A stretch of DNA of 64,000 nucleotides from positions 1-64,000 of the forward strand of contig CAZTPJ010000002.1 of NCBI GenBank assembly GCA_964614515.1, in the 5' to 3' direction. This DNA comes from CAZTPJ01 sp964614515. GTDB taxonomy: Bacteria > Planctomycetota > Phycisphaerae > Phycisphaerales > UBA1924. Under the pieces are notes generated by a model. The model ran no database searches. It saw only the letters and a program-made list of their open reading frames with translations, and was not told the DNA's origin. A program made the translations under genes and the position numbers. Below, one piece after another: positions 9,148 to 17,598 of the stretch (positions are counted from its first letter, which is position 1; each line of letters starts with the position of its first letter).

Positions 9148-10041
9148 ATGGCGATGGAAGAACGGCAAACGCAGATTCGCGAAGGGGCGGGGCTTGAAGA
9201 GTCCCGGCTCAACGTCGAGTTCATCGAGTGGCTCCGCAAGTGGAGTACGCCGCTGATCGTGATCCTCGCGGTGATCGCGGCGGGGTTCTTCCTCTATCGC
9301 CGTATCGAACAGTCACGCATCGCCCACGAGAGCCGCGCGTTCGTCGAATACACCCAGGCCGCCACGGGCGCCAACCCAAGTCCCGAAGCGCTCAAGAGCA
9401 TCGCTGAAGAGTATGAGGGCGTCGGTTCAGTATCGGAAATGGCCCGACTGCGCGCGGCCGATGTCTACATGCGGGCGGTGCGACTTGGCCTGCGTTTGGC
9501 CGTCAATGTGGACCCGGGGCCCAACTCTGATCTCAATGAGGATGGCACGCCGAAGAACCTCGAAGACCTCCTCACGCCTGAGGATCGCACGCGATATCTC
9601 AACGAAGCCCAGGCGCTGTATCGACGCGTCTATGACGACATCGCCGGCGATGTCACCCGTGCGCTGATCAAGATCGATGCGACGTTCGGCCTCGCGGCCG
9701 TGGCGGAGAGCAAGGGCGAGTTCGATCTCGCGCAGCGCTTGTATGACGAGATTGAGAAACTCGCCGAGGCCCGCGGCCTGACGCCGCAGCGCAATCTGGC
9801 GAAGGCGCGGCGCGAGACGTTGTCGGAGTTGGCCTCGCCGCCACGGCTGTATTCGCTGGCCGAGTTGCCCGCGGAGCCTGCGCCGCCCGAGCCGGAGCCT
9901 GAGCCCATTCGCCTGCTCCCGCCGGGCGAACTCGATCCCGGCTCGCTCATCGGCCCGCCAGCCGGCGGCGAAACACCGAGCGAGCCACCCGCAAGCGAAC
10001 CCGCGCGCGAGCCAACGGGCAATGAACCTCCGCCTCCATGA
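9148..10041 (+). CDS. Membrane-anchored TPR-like protein (YfgM-like)
   Basis: 297 residues. Start at 9148 behind GGAG; upstream in-frame codons do not look coding. A charged N-terminus is followed by one transmembrane helix (about 31-50, S-T-P-L-I-V-I-L-A-V-I-A-A-G-F-F-L-Y) and an Ala-rich helical periplasmic region of TPR-like pairs (about 55-230), the architecture of YfgM/AncA-type proteins. The C-terminal 60 residues are Pro/Glu-rich low complexity. It lies 36 bp upstream of the pseudouridine synthase and is probably co-transcribed. Inferred role: envelope scaffold or chaperone partner; uncertain. Confidence 0.6.
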   Translation: MAMEERQTQIREGAGLEESRLNVEFIEWLRKWSTPLIVILAVIAAGFFLYRRIEQSRIAHESRAFVEYTQAATGANPSPEALKSIAEEYEGVGSVSEMARLRAADVYMRAVRLGLRLAVNVDPGPNSDLNEDGTPKNLEDLLTPEDRTRYLNEAQALYRRVYDDIAGDVTRALIKIDATFGLAAVAESKGEFDLAQRLYDEIEKLAEARGLTPQRNLAKARRETLSELASPPRLYSLAELPAEPAPPEPEPEPIRLLPPGELDPGSLIGPPAGGETPSEPPASEPAREPTGNEPPPP

Positions 10042-10077
10042 GCCGGAGCGGCGCCGACGAGGCGCGGCCGGCCCGGC

Positions 10078-11346
10078 ATGAGCGGACCAGCGCGACAACC
10101 CGATGAGCGTGAAGACTCCCGCACGGCCGCGGAACTCGCGGGCGCACTCGTACTGCCGGGTGGCAAGGTTGACCCCGACGCGATTCGCCGTGCTGTCGAA
10201 CAGGCCGGCGAGGGTGAGGACGATGCGGAACTTCGGCGCGTGGTGTTCACCATTCAGCGCGATCTCAAGTCGCGGCTGGATTCATATCTGACTAGCCGCA
10301 TCACGTTCATGAGCCGCAATCAACTCCAGCGGCTGATCGAGGGAGGGGGCGTGCTGGTCAACGGGCGGTTGCCCAAGGCGAGCACCCGCGTCTCGCAGGG
10401 TGATGTGATCGAAGTCGTCGTGCCGCCGCCGCCGGATCGCGGCACGACGCCGCAGGACATTCCGCTGAACGTGCTGCATGAAGATGCCCACCTGATCGTG
10501 CTCAACAAGCAGGCGGACATCATCGTGCATCCCGCGCGGTCGGAACTCTCAGGCACGATGATCAACGCCCTCGCGTATCACTTCAAGCACCGCTCGGATG
10601 GATCGCTCTCAACCGTCGGCACGGAGTTCGCACGCCCGGGCGTCGTGCATCGCCTTGATCGACACACCACCGGATGCATCGTCTTCGCGAAGGATGATGA
10701 AACGCACTGGAAACTCGGGCATCAGTTCGAGCACCGCCGCGTCGAGAAGCGCTACATCGCGCTGGTCCACGGCCGGGTCGAGCCGTCAACGGACATCATC
10801 GACCTGCCCCTGGGTCCGCACCCATCGCGCGAGAAGGGATACCGCGAGAAGTACGTCGTGCGACACGATGATCTCGGCAAGCCCGCGGTGACGATCTACC
10901 GCGTGCTGGAGCGTTACGGCCAGGGCGGCAGCAGCACACTCGCGGACAAATCATTCCCCGCCCCGCGCGGACCCAGTCGCGCCGGACCCGCGAACGCGAA
11001 CACAAGCCAGTACACACTCGTGGAACTCGAACTCAAAACCGGCCGTACGCACCAGATCCGCGTCCACCTCTCACACCTCGGCTGGCCGATCGTGGGCGAT
11101 GACATGTATGGCGGAAAGCCGCTCACGGCCACCGATGGAACGGCGTTGATTTCGCGACAGGCCCTGCACGCGGCGCTGCTCTCCTTCCGACATCCTGTGA
11201 CGGCGGAGGTCATGGAGTTTCGTGCGCCGCTGCCGGCGGATCTTCGTGCGGCCGTGACGCACCTGCGAAACACGCTGTCGGTGCATCGCGAAGCGACAGC
11301 GGGGACAATGCTGAGCATTGATGGTCTACTTTCGCATGAACCGTAA
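10078..11346 (+). CDS. rluD: RluA/RluD-family 23S rRNA pseudouridine synthase
   Basis: 422 residues. After an unusual N-terminal extension of about 55 residues comes an S4 RNA-binding domain (62-115, S-R-L-D-S-Y-L ... V-x-V-N-G) and the RluA catalytic domain with the motif H191-R-L-D194-R-H-T-T-G, whose Asp194 is the expected catalytic aspartate, and R-T-H-Q-I-R-V-H-L further on. It should isomerise uridines in large-subunit rRNA. The S4-RluA order fits RluD/RluC; which sites are modified cannot be told. An insertion of about 30 residues (Q-G-G-S-S-T ... A-N-T-S) sits between two catalytic-domain strands. Converges on rsmG with a hairpin between. Confidence 0.88.
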   Translation: MSGPARQPDEREDSRTAAELAGALVLPGGKVDPDAIRRAVEQAGEGEDDAELRRVVFTIQRDLKSRLDSYLTSRITFMSRNQLQRLIEGGGVLVNGRLPKASTRVSQGDVIEVVVPPPPDRGTTPQDIPLNVLHEDAHLIVLNKQADIIVHPARSELSGTMINALAYHFKHRSDGSLSTVGTEFARPGVVHRLDRHTTGCIVFAKDDETHWKLGHQFEHRRVEKRYIALVHGRVEPSTDIIDLPLGPHPSREKGYREKYVVRHDDLGKPAVTIYRVLERYGQGGSSTLADKSFPAPRGPSRAGPANANTSQYTLVELELKTGRTHQIRVHLSHLGWPIVGDDMYGGKPLTATDGTALISRQALHAALLSFRHPVTAEVMEFRAPLPADLRAAVTHLRNTLSVHREATAGTMLSIDGLLSHEP

Positions 11347-11368
11347 GCGGATGCCTATTCGCGCGTGC

Positions 11369-11391
11369 CACTGGCGGCTTGTCCGCCAGTG
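11369..11391. terminator. Hairpin between convergent rluD and rsmG
   Basis: A perfect 9 bp stem CACTGGCGG / CCGCCAGTG with loop cttgt, 23 bases after the rluD stop and 26 bases beyond the rsmG stop. Neither side has a proper T-run, so it may be a bidirectional or Rho-assisted terminator. Confidence 0.45.
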
Positions 11392-11416
11392 CGACCGAAG
11401 CGGTGCAAAGTCCAAA

Positions 11417-12229
11417 CTACAGCGGCGACTTCTTCGGCTCGCCATCCCCGCGCGGATAGCCGTGCGCTGTGGGCTGCGATTTATCAAGCACGATGATGCG
11501 TCCCGTGGGTGTCTCGATGATCCCGGCCACATCGACGCGAAGCAATCGAAGCGCCCTCGCAGATTCATCCACCTCGGCCGTTACCTGTTCACCCTTGATA
11601 AGCAGCACGCGCCCGCCGACTTTGCACAGCGGCACGGTGAGTTCGGCCACGACCGCGAGCCGTCCGACGGCGCGGGCGACAACGGCGTCGAACGTCTCGC
11701 GTCGCGTCCCCGCATCGCGATGATACCTTCCGATTCGCTCGGCTCGATCCTCGATCACATCCACGTTGGCCAGTGAGAGGCGCTGTGCGACATCACGAAG
11801 AAACGCGGCCTTCTTGCCCGTGGCCTCGAGCAGCGATACGCGAACGCCGGGCATCACAATCGCCAGCGGCACGCCAGGCAGCCCGCCGCCTGAACCCACA
11901 TCGACGATGCGCGAACCCGCCGGCAACTCCGCCAATAGCGGCATGAGCGTGAGCGAATCGAAGATGTGCTTCATCCATGCCTGCGCGGGATCGGTGATGG
12001 ATGTGAGGTTGAACGCTTCGTTGACGCGAAGGAGCATCGCGAGAAACCAGCCGAGCCGTTCCACATCCCCTGGTTCAAACTCAATGCCATACTCGGCCGT
12101 CGCCGCGAGGAACTCCGGCGTCGGCGCCAGCGGCGCAGTGGGCGGCTCGGGAAGCGGACGCGGCGTCGGCGCACGCCCGCGCGGCGCGGCGGGATCCGCG
12201 GATGTTCTTTGTGGGCGGGCGGCCATCAT
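11417..12229 (-). CDS. rsmG: 16S rRNA (guanine-527 N7)-methyltransferase
   Basis: 270 residues. Rossmann-fold methyltransferase with the SAM motif V-D-V-G-S-G-G-G-L-P-G (about 108-118) and flanking GidB/RsmG signatures (N-L-T-S-I-T before, V-V-A-R-A-V after). It methylates G527 of 16S rRNA, the modification whose loss gives low-level streptomycin resistance in other bacteria. The first 40 residues are Pro/Ala-rich and unlike the family, so a start inside the frame is possible. It follows rodA by 54 bp on the same strand and is probably the last gene of the PBP2-rodA operon. Confidence 0.9.
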   Translation of the reverse strand: MMAARPQRTSADPAAPRGRAPTPRPLPEPPTAPLAPTPEFLAATAEYGIEFEPGDVERLGWFLAMLLRVNEAFNLTSITDPAQAWMKHIFDSLTLMPLLAELPAGSRIVDVGSGGGLPGVPLAIVMPGVRVSLLEATGKKAAFLRDVAQRLSLANVDVIEDRAERIGRYHRDAGTRRETFDAVVARAVGRLAVVAELTVPLCKVGGRVLLIKGEQVTAEVDESARALRLLRVDVAGIIETPTGRIIVLDKSQPTAHGYPRGDGEPKKSPL

Positions 12230-12283
12230 TGCCGCAAGCGTATGGCCCGCGCGCGGATCGCGTCGCCGATGTGGGATTCACGC

Positions 12284-13483
12284 CTACGGCTCATCGTCAT
12301 ACTCAAACGACTGGCGATACGGCGGCCTCGGCCGTCGCAGCCCGACGCCCACCACCAGCCCCGTCATCATCCACACCGTCACGAGGCTTGACCCGCCGAA
12401 ACTCAGGAACGGCAGCGTGATGCCGATGATCGGCAGCATCCCCGTGGTCATGCCGATGTTGATGATGATCTGCGCCGCGACGATCGTCGCGCACCCGATC
12501 ACCACGAGCCGGCCAAACGGATCCCGGCACATCGCCGCGACAATCCCCGCGCCCGTCAGCCACAGACCATACAGCGCAAGAATGCCAAGCCCCCCCCACA
12601 CGCCGAAGCGATTCACCAGCACCGCGAAGATCATGTCCGTGTGCGACTCAGGCAGCGCGGTGTATCGCACCAGCGCCCGCGATCGAGCGTCCGGCACGCC
12701 GGTGATCTGACCCGCGCCGAGGACATCCGCGGCCGTGTACTGCTGAAAATTCACATCGTCCGCGCCCTCACGTTCACCGCGAAAGGCCATGATCATGCCC
12801 TGGATTCGCTGCTTCTGATGATCGCGCATCAGGGGATACGACGCCGGCGCCGCCAACGCCGCAAGCACCACGATGATCGCCAAATGCCGCAGTTTCGCAC
12901 CCGCCACAACCAGCATCGCAAAGAGCGACGGCGCGAAGAGCACGGCCGTGCCAAGATCCGGCTGAAGCGTGATGAGCGCCGCCGGAGCCATGGTCATCAG
13001 CGCTGGGGGCAGCAGGCCCAACAAACGGCGATGGTTGCGGCGATATCGCAGATAACTGGCGACGACCAGGACATACGCGATCTTCATCGGCTCGGCCGGC
13101 TGGATGTTGATCGAGCCGAGGGTGATCCACCCTCGCGCCCCGTTCTGCGGGGCCACCAACCACGTCGGCACGCTCGGGATGAGCAGGAAGACAAGCAACC
13201 CAAGGCCCAGAATCATCATCGGCCACGCCGCGTGACGAATGATCTCGATCCGCGGAATCGCGACGATCGCCCCCGCGATCACCGCCGCGATCAGGTACAG
13301 AATCTGCCGCAGCGGCCGACCCGATGTCGTCACAAGGCCATCGGGCGGCTGCACCGATGTCGCAACGTCAATCGCATACACGCCCAGCAGCGACAGGATC
13401 GCGGCCGCGGCGAGCGAAAGCCACCCGGCGTGCCGCCAGGTGAACTCGTAGCCGATCAGCATGGCCAGTCGCTCGCGCCACAT
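12284..13483 (-). CDS. rodA: Rod-shape peptidoglycan glycosyltransferase RodA (SEDS family)
   Basis: 399 residues, about ten hydrophobic transmembrane segments. SEDS signatures are clear: Q-P-D-L-G-T-A in the middle, P-E-S-H-T-D-M-I-F-A, and the C-terminal M-L-P-I-I-G-I-T-L-P-F-L-S-F-G-G-S-S. It polymerises lipid II glycans during elongation together with PBP2. Its start lies 3 bp after the end of the PBP2 frame, the classic mrdA-mrdB arrangement, which favours RodA over FtsW. Its presence matters because planctomycetes were long thought to lack peptidoglycan. Confidence 0.93.
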   Translation of the reverse strand: MWRERLAMLIGYEFTWRHAGWLSLAAAAILSLLGVYAIDVATSVQPPDGLVTTSGRPLRQILYLIAAVIAGAIVAIPRIEIIRHAAWPMMILGLGLLVFLLIPSVPTWLVAPQNGARGWITLGSINIQPAEPMKIAYVLVVASYLRYRRNHRRLLGLLPPALMTMAPAALITLQPDLGTAVLFAPSLFAMLVVAGAKLRHLAIIVVLAALAAPASYPLMRDHQKQRIQGMIMAFRGEREGADDVNFQQYTAADVLGAGQITGVPDARSRALVRYTALPESHTDMIFAVLVNRFGVWGGLGILALYGLWLTGAGIVAAMCRDPFGRLVVIGCATIVAAQIIINIGMTTGMLPIIGITLPFLSFGGSSLVTVWMMTGLVVGVGLRRPRPPYRQSFEYDDEP

Positions 13484-13486
13484 GCG

Positions 13487-15865
13487 TCAGGTTCCCGGCT
13501 GCGTGACAGGTTTGAGATAGCCCTCGGCGATGAGAGCGCGGAGAATCTGACTCGCGATGGGGCCGGAGACCTTGCCGCCGCTGCCGGCATATTCCATCAC
13601 CACGGCGATGGCGAAGCGCGGGCGGTCGCCCTCCGGACCGGCCATCACCACGAACCATGAGTGATCTCCCGCGCGAACGGAGCCTTCACGCACGGGACCG
13701 GGGTCGGCCGTGCCAGTCTTGCCCCAGAGGTCCACGCCCGGGATGTTGAAGTGTGGATCGAATCGCCCGTCGAATGTCAGATGATGCCCCGTGCCGCGCG
13801 GATCGTTGACGGCGTAGGCAAGCCCTTCGAGCGCGAGCGCTGCGCCGACGGAACTCAGGCCGGTCTCACGAGGCTCGGGCGGACCATCGCTTGAAAGCAC
13901 GATGTGCGGGTCGAGCTGCACGCCGCCCCGCGCCAGAATCGCATAGGTGTTCGCCGCATGAAGCGGCGTCCACGAGACCGGCCCCTGCCCGATCCCGATC
14001 AGCGTCGCCTCCTGCACGCTGATCGCCCCCCCAACACTCCCCCCACTCCCCCCACCCCCCTCGCCGCCGAGCACGCCGGGAAACTCCATCCCGATGCCCA
14101 GATTCAGCGGTTGCCCGAAGCCGATTCGCGCGAAAGTCGCGCGAAACCCGTCAGCCCCCAGCCTGCGACCGAGCGTGTAGTAGAAAATGTTGCACGACAC
14201 CATCATCGACTCGGTGGAGTTCAACCCACGCCCGAATCGCGCGTTGTGCGTCGAGTGCGGCGGCTGCTTGTAGATCCAACACCGAAACAGATCAGGTCGA
14301 TTCGCGAGCAGATGCCCGTTGCAGTCGATCTCCTGCCCCGCGGTGTAGTTGCCCTGCGTCACCGCCCCCGCGAGCGTGAGCGCCTTGGCGATTGATCCCG
14401 GCGGATACGGCCTTGCGATCGCCTTGTTCAGGTGCATCATGTCAACATCATCGCCGAAGATCTTCGACGGCTTTTCGCGAAGCATCTGCCGCGTGAATGT
14501 CGGCGTCGAGACCATCGCCAGGATCTCGCCCGTGTCAATGTCGAGCACCACGGCCGCGCCGGTCAACGGCGTTCCCGGCGGCATCACTGGATTTTCCTGC
14601 ACATACTGCCATGGCGAGATCACCGCCAGCCCGAGGTCCGGCGACATTGCCGCCTGCACCCGTGCCTGCAACATGATGTCGATCGAGAGTTGCACATCAC
14701 GTCCGGGCACCGGATCAAGCCGCTCCTCTTCGCCGGTATCGACGTGAACGATGGTCAGGCCGCGAAGCCCGCGCAGTCGGGACTCCCGCGCCAGTTCCAG
14801 CCCGCCGCGCCCGGCGACATCTCCGGCCATGTATCGCCCGCGATCCACATCACGCCCGGAGGCGAGTCGCACAGTCGCCCACTCGCGCAGCGACTCATCA
14901 CGCGACAGATCGGCCGTGCGGCGATCGACATCATCCTTCTGCGCCTCCCCGCCCATCCAACCAAGGATGTGACAGGCCAGGCCCGTGACCGTGATGGATG
15001 CGGCCGCATCCTGGCGAAGCGGACGTGGCAGCGTGCGCAGGTCCACATCCACGGCCATCTCTTCAAACGGATAGACGCGATCGCCGACATCGATGATGCG
15101 CAGGCCTGGCATCCGCGGGAGTGAATCGAAGCCCGCTTCGCGCTCACCATCGGGCAGGTCCAGCCGTGTGTGCTGCTCGGCCAGGCGTAAGAAGGCGAAG
15201 CCCACGGCGTCGGTCGCGCGGGGGATCAGGACATGCGGGGCGCGCTGTTCGGCGAGTTCCTGCCGTGCGAGTTGCTGCCGGAGCGCTTCCTCGCGCTGTG
15301 GCGTTAGTCGGTTTCGGGCGCGAAGTTCCTCAGCGCGCTGCTCGAAACGCACACGCGTCTGATGCTCATGCATGCGCATCACGCGATCGATCACGCCCTG
15401 CCGCCGACGCGCGAGTTCTTCGGGGTCGATTCCGGCCGTCTCGGCCATCTGTCGCCACATCGCATCGATGTGCGATTCGAGAGCCGCCTGATATCGCGCG
15501 GTCAACTCAGCACGCTGATCATCGTTCATGTCCGGCCACGCCCGGCGATGGCGCGACCGGGCGAGCGAGGATGCCTGCGTCCGCGCCCACTGACCCGTGA
15601 TGACGCGATAGTCCACCGCGATGTCGAAACTCGGCCGATCCTGCGCCAGCACCCGCCCCTTGCGGTCCACAACCTTCCCCCGGATCGTCGGCGTCCAGAA
15701 CTGCCGCACCAGGCGGCTCTCCGCCCGCTCGCGATGCTCCGCCCCATGCACCACCGTCAACCGCATCACCTGCACGCCCAACCCGCCCAGCCCGGCCGCG
15801 ACGATCACCCCGAGTAGCGCGAGCCGTCGGTGGAACATGGTCGGAATCAGGGCCGTACGCGACAT
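13487..15865 (-). CDS. mrdA: Penicillin-binding protein 2, elongation transpeptidase
   Basis: 792 residues from the ATG at 15865, which gives the usual short cytoplasmic tail and one transmembrane helix (about 14-35). Transpeptidase motifs are complete: S491-I-A-K494 (active-site Ser and Lys), S557-C-N559, and K716-T-G718. It cross-links peptidoglycan with RodA, encoded next in the operon. It is about 150 residues longer than Escherichia coli PBP2. The extra length includes a highly charged, Arg/Glu/Gln-rich helical stretch at about 95-210 and a Gly-rich loop (about 598-614) encoded by repeated G runs. No mreB/C/D genes are next to it. Confidence 0.93.
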   Translation of the reverse strand: MSRTALIPTMFHRRLALLGVIVAAGLGGLGVQVMRLTVVHGAEHRERAESRLVRQFWTPTIRGKVVDRKGRVLAQDRPSFDIAVDYRVITGQWARTQASSLARSRHRRAWPDMNDDQRAELTARYQAALESHIDAMWRQMAETAGIDPEELARRRQGVIDRVMRMHEHQTRVRFEQRAEELRARNRLTPQREEALRQQLARQELAEQRAPHVLIPRATDAVGFAFLRLAEQHTRLDLPDGEREAGFDSLPRMPGLRIIDVGDRVYPFEEMAVDVDLRTLPRPLRQDAAASITVTGLACHILGWMGGEAQKDDVDRRTADLSRDESLREWATVRLASGRDVDRGRYMAGDVAGRGGLELARESRLRGLRGLTIVHVDTGEEERLDPVPGRDVQLSIDIMLQARVQAAMSPDLGLAVISPWQYVQENPVMPPGTPLTGAAVVLDIDTGEILAMVSTPTFTRQMLREKPSKIFGDDVDMMHLNKAIARPYPPGSIAKALTLAGAVTQGNYTAGQEIDCNGHLLANRPDLFRCWIYKQPPHSTHNARFGRGLNSTESMMVSCNIFYYTLGRRLGADGFRATFARIGFGQPLNLGIGMEFPGVLGGEGGGGSGGSVGGAISVQEATLIGIGQGPVSWTPLHAANTYAILARGGVQLDPHIVLSSDGPPEPRETGLSSVGAALALEGLAYAVNDPRGTGHHLTFDGRFDPHFNIPGVDLWGKTGTADPGPVREGSVRAGDHSWFVVMAGPEGDRPRFAIAVVMEYAGSGGKVSGPIASQILRALIAEGYLKPVTQPGT
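14026..14060 (-). other. Potential G-quadruplex inside the PBP2 gene
   Basis: On the coding (minus) strand the order is G6-T-G6-AGT-G6-AGTGTT-G7, meeting the usual four-tract, short-loop quadruplex pattern. It encodes the Gly-rich loop of PBP2 between the SCN and KTG motifs. Formation in DNA or mRNA is inference from sequence only. Confidence 0.6.
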
Positions 15866-16033
15866 CGGGAAAGGGTATCGGGCCGGGAGCGAGGGCCGCG
15901 AGAATTGGCCGTGGGCGGCGGGCGCGCGGGAAGACTCCCGTACCGTGGCCATGGCCGGGCGTGGCGATGTAGACATGCCGTGTGTCACGAATCGAGCCGC
16001 GCGGACGATGCGGGCGTGACACTCAGCGGCCGA

Positions 16034-17182
16034 TCACGGCTGGCACGCGGCGAAGAGGTTCTGGAAGCAGAGGAAGTCGAAGATGTCGCAGATGTTGTTG
16101 CCTGTGGAGGTGTCGCAGTTGCAGGCGTAGGGGTCGTTGGCTTCGAACTTGTTGCCGAAGCAGAGGAAGTCGAAGATGTCGAGCACGCCTGCGCCGGTGG
16201 TCTGGTCGCAGTCGGGGTAGAGGCCGTATTCCCAGGTGTCCTGATAGATAGATGACGAACCGTCGCGACCCCCGAATACCACAATACGACGGCGCTCGAG
16301 GTCATATGCCATCCCGAAACTGAAACGCTCAGGTGGTCCCGGCACATGCACTTGCCGCCAAGCGACTCCATCCCATTCCCAGGTTTCGTTTGGTGCCCGT
16401 GTTCCCATTCCGATGGAGAGAACGCACACTTCGCGGTGCTCATCGTACACGAGTTCGGCGTTAGAGCCTTCGGGCGGTCCGCTGACGAGTCGCTCCGTCC
16501 ATGTTGACCCATCCCATTCCCAAGTGTCACTGAAGAACCGGACAGGTGAGCCGCCAAATCCGCCGTAGAGTACCGTCACTCCCCGACTGGCATCATACGC
16601 CATCGCGTGGCCATCTCGGGCGTCTGGACCCGCAACCATGTGCTCTGTCCACGCGCTTCCATTCCATTCCCAAGTATCACCGAAAGCACCGAGCACCTCG
16701 TGAATGCCACCGAACATCACTGTTTGTTCGCGCTGGCTGTCATATGCCATACCATGCCTGATGCGCTCAAACGGCCGATTGGGAGGCTGAGAAATGTGCG
16801 ACCAGGAGACACCGTCCCATTCCCAGAGATCCTGTCTATAGTTGCCATCCGAACCGCCGAAGAGAACCGTGCGATTCCGATTGCTGTCGTAGGCCATCGC
16901 CGGGTTGCTGCGCGAGGTAGGTCCTGTCTGCGACAGAATCTGCCACGAGTCTCCGTCCCAGCCGATGGTTGCGCGCTGGCCCAGAACCAGTTGATTTCCA
17001 TCAAACGCGATCGTGGACAAGGACGTGGCATGATACGCCAACGCGTGGCTTCCAACAGGTCCGAAGGGCGCTTGATCTGCAACACGTAACCACTGACGAC
17101 AGGGTGTTGGTTGAGCTTGGACACTGGCGCCGAAGTGAAAGCAAAATAGCGTCCACGTCGTTACGGCCAAAAGGCGTTGCAT
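16034..17182 (-). CDS. Secreted kelch-repeat protein with dockerin-like tail
   Basis: 382 residues. Signal peptide MQRLLAVTTWTLFCFHFGASVQA; GGGGTC lies before the ATG. Residues about 60-320 carry five to six kelch repeats of the form M-A-Y-D-x-x-R-x-x-T-V-x-F-G-G ... D-T-W-E-W-[ND]-G-x-x-W, predicting a beta-propeller. The last 60 residues are the paired EF-hand-like tail, slightly degenerate (C-F-Q-N in repeat two, end A-C-Q-P instead of G-C-P). A promoter-like sequence lies about 370 bases upstream, leaving a long leader. Role unknown; exported. Confidence 0.82.
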   Translation of the reverse strand: MQRLLAVTTWTLFCFHFGASVQAQPTPCRQWLRVADQAPFGPVGSHALAYHATSLSTIAFDGNQLVLGQRATIGWDGDSWQILSQTGPTSRSNPAMAYDSNRNRTVLFGGSDGNYRQDLWEWDGVSWSHISQPPNRPFERIRHGMAYDSQREQTVMFGGIHEVLGAFGDTWEWNGSAWTEHMVAGPDARDGHAMAYDASRGVTVLYGGFGGSPVRFFSDTWEWDGSTWTERLVSGPPEGSNAELVYDEHREVCVLSIGMGTRAPNETWEWDGVAWRQVHVPGPPERFSFGMAYDLERRRIVVFGGRDGSSSIYQDTWEYGLYPDCDQTTGAGVLDIFDFLCFGNKFEANDPYACNCDTSTGNNICDIFDFLCFQNLFAACQP

Positions 17183-17598
17183 GGTGACCCCTTTACACGA
17201 TGGTCATTCTCAATATACGCGGAGAGGGAGATACTCTGCTATTCGGAATCCGTTGCTTCGCATAGTCCCATGCCGCGCCGACCTTCCGGTACACAGACAC
17301 GTTCTGCCAAGGCGGGGTGGCATTGCGATGTTCGGTCGTGCCACCAAGGTTGCTTCAATCTTGGTGTTCCGGGGCGTTGGATGTCGCGGTGAATGGTCAA
17401 AGTCTCTCCTACTGGCCCCGAACTTCTCAGACATGCCGCGACGACATGTCTGCCCACGGCCATGCCGACGCCCAATGCACCATGATCGAAGCGATCATGG
17501 TGGCACGGCCGGCCGCCGCATCCTTCAGCGGGACTGCGGACCTCGCCGCCAGCGTACCAGAACCCAGGGGTATTGTCAAGGCCCGCATTCAAGGGCCG
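17183..17598 (-). other. 416 bp gap: long leader with two hairpins
   Basis: No credible coding frame. Contains two perfect hairpins: 17428-17452 (CAGACATG, 9-base loop, CATGTCTG) and 17479-17501 (ACCATGATCG, loop aag, CGATCATGGT). A good minus-strand promoter at 17551-17579 would place both in the untranslated leader of the kelch gene. The second could alternatively end transcripts of the M16 peptidase gene, which stops at 17599. Confidence 0.45.
17551..17579 (-). promoter_or_regulatory. Putative sigma-70 type promoter for the kelch gene
   Basis: Minus strand TTGACA (17579-17574), 17 bp spacer, TACGCT (17556-17551). The -35 box is a perfect consensus. It points to the kelch gene and implies a leader of roughly 360 bases. 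Confidence 0.5.

Noticed and set aside
15982..16022. Inverted repeat GTGTCACG ... CGTGACAC with a 25-base spacer
   Set aside because: Could be a terminator for the kelch gene, but the spacer is long, there is no T-run, and 8 bp arms can occur by chance.
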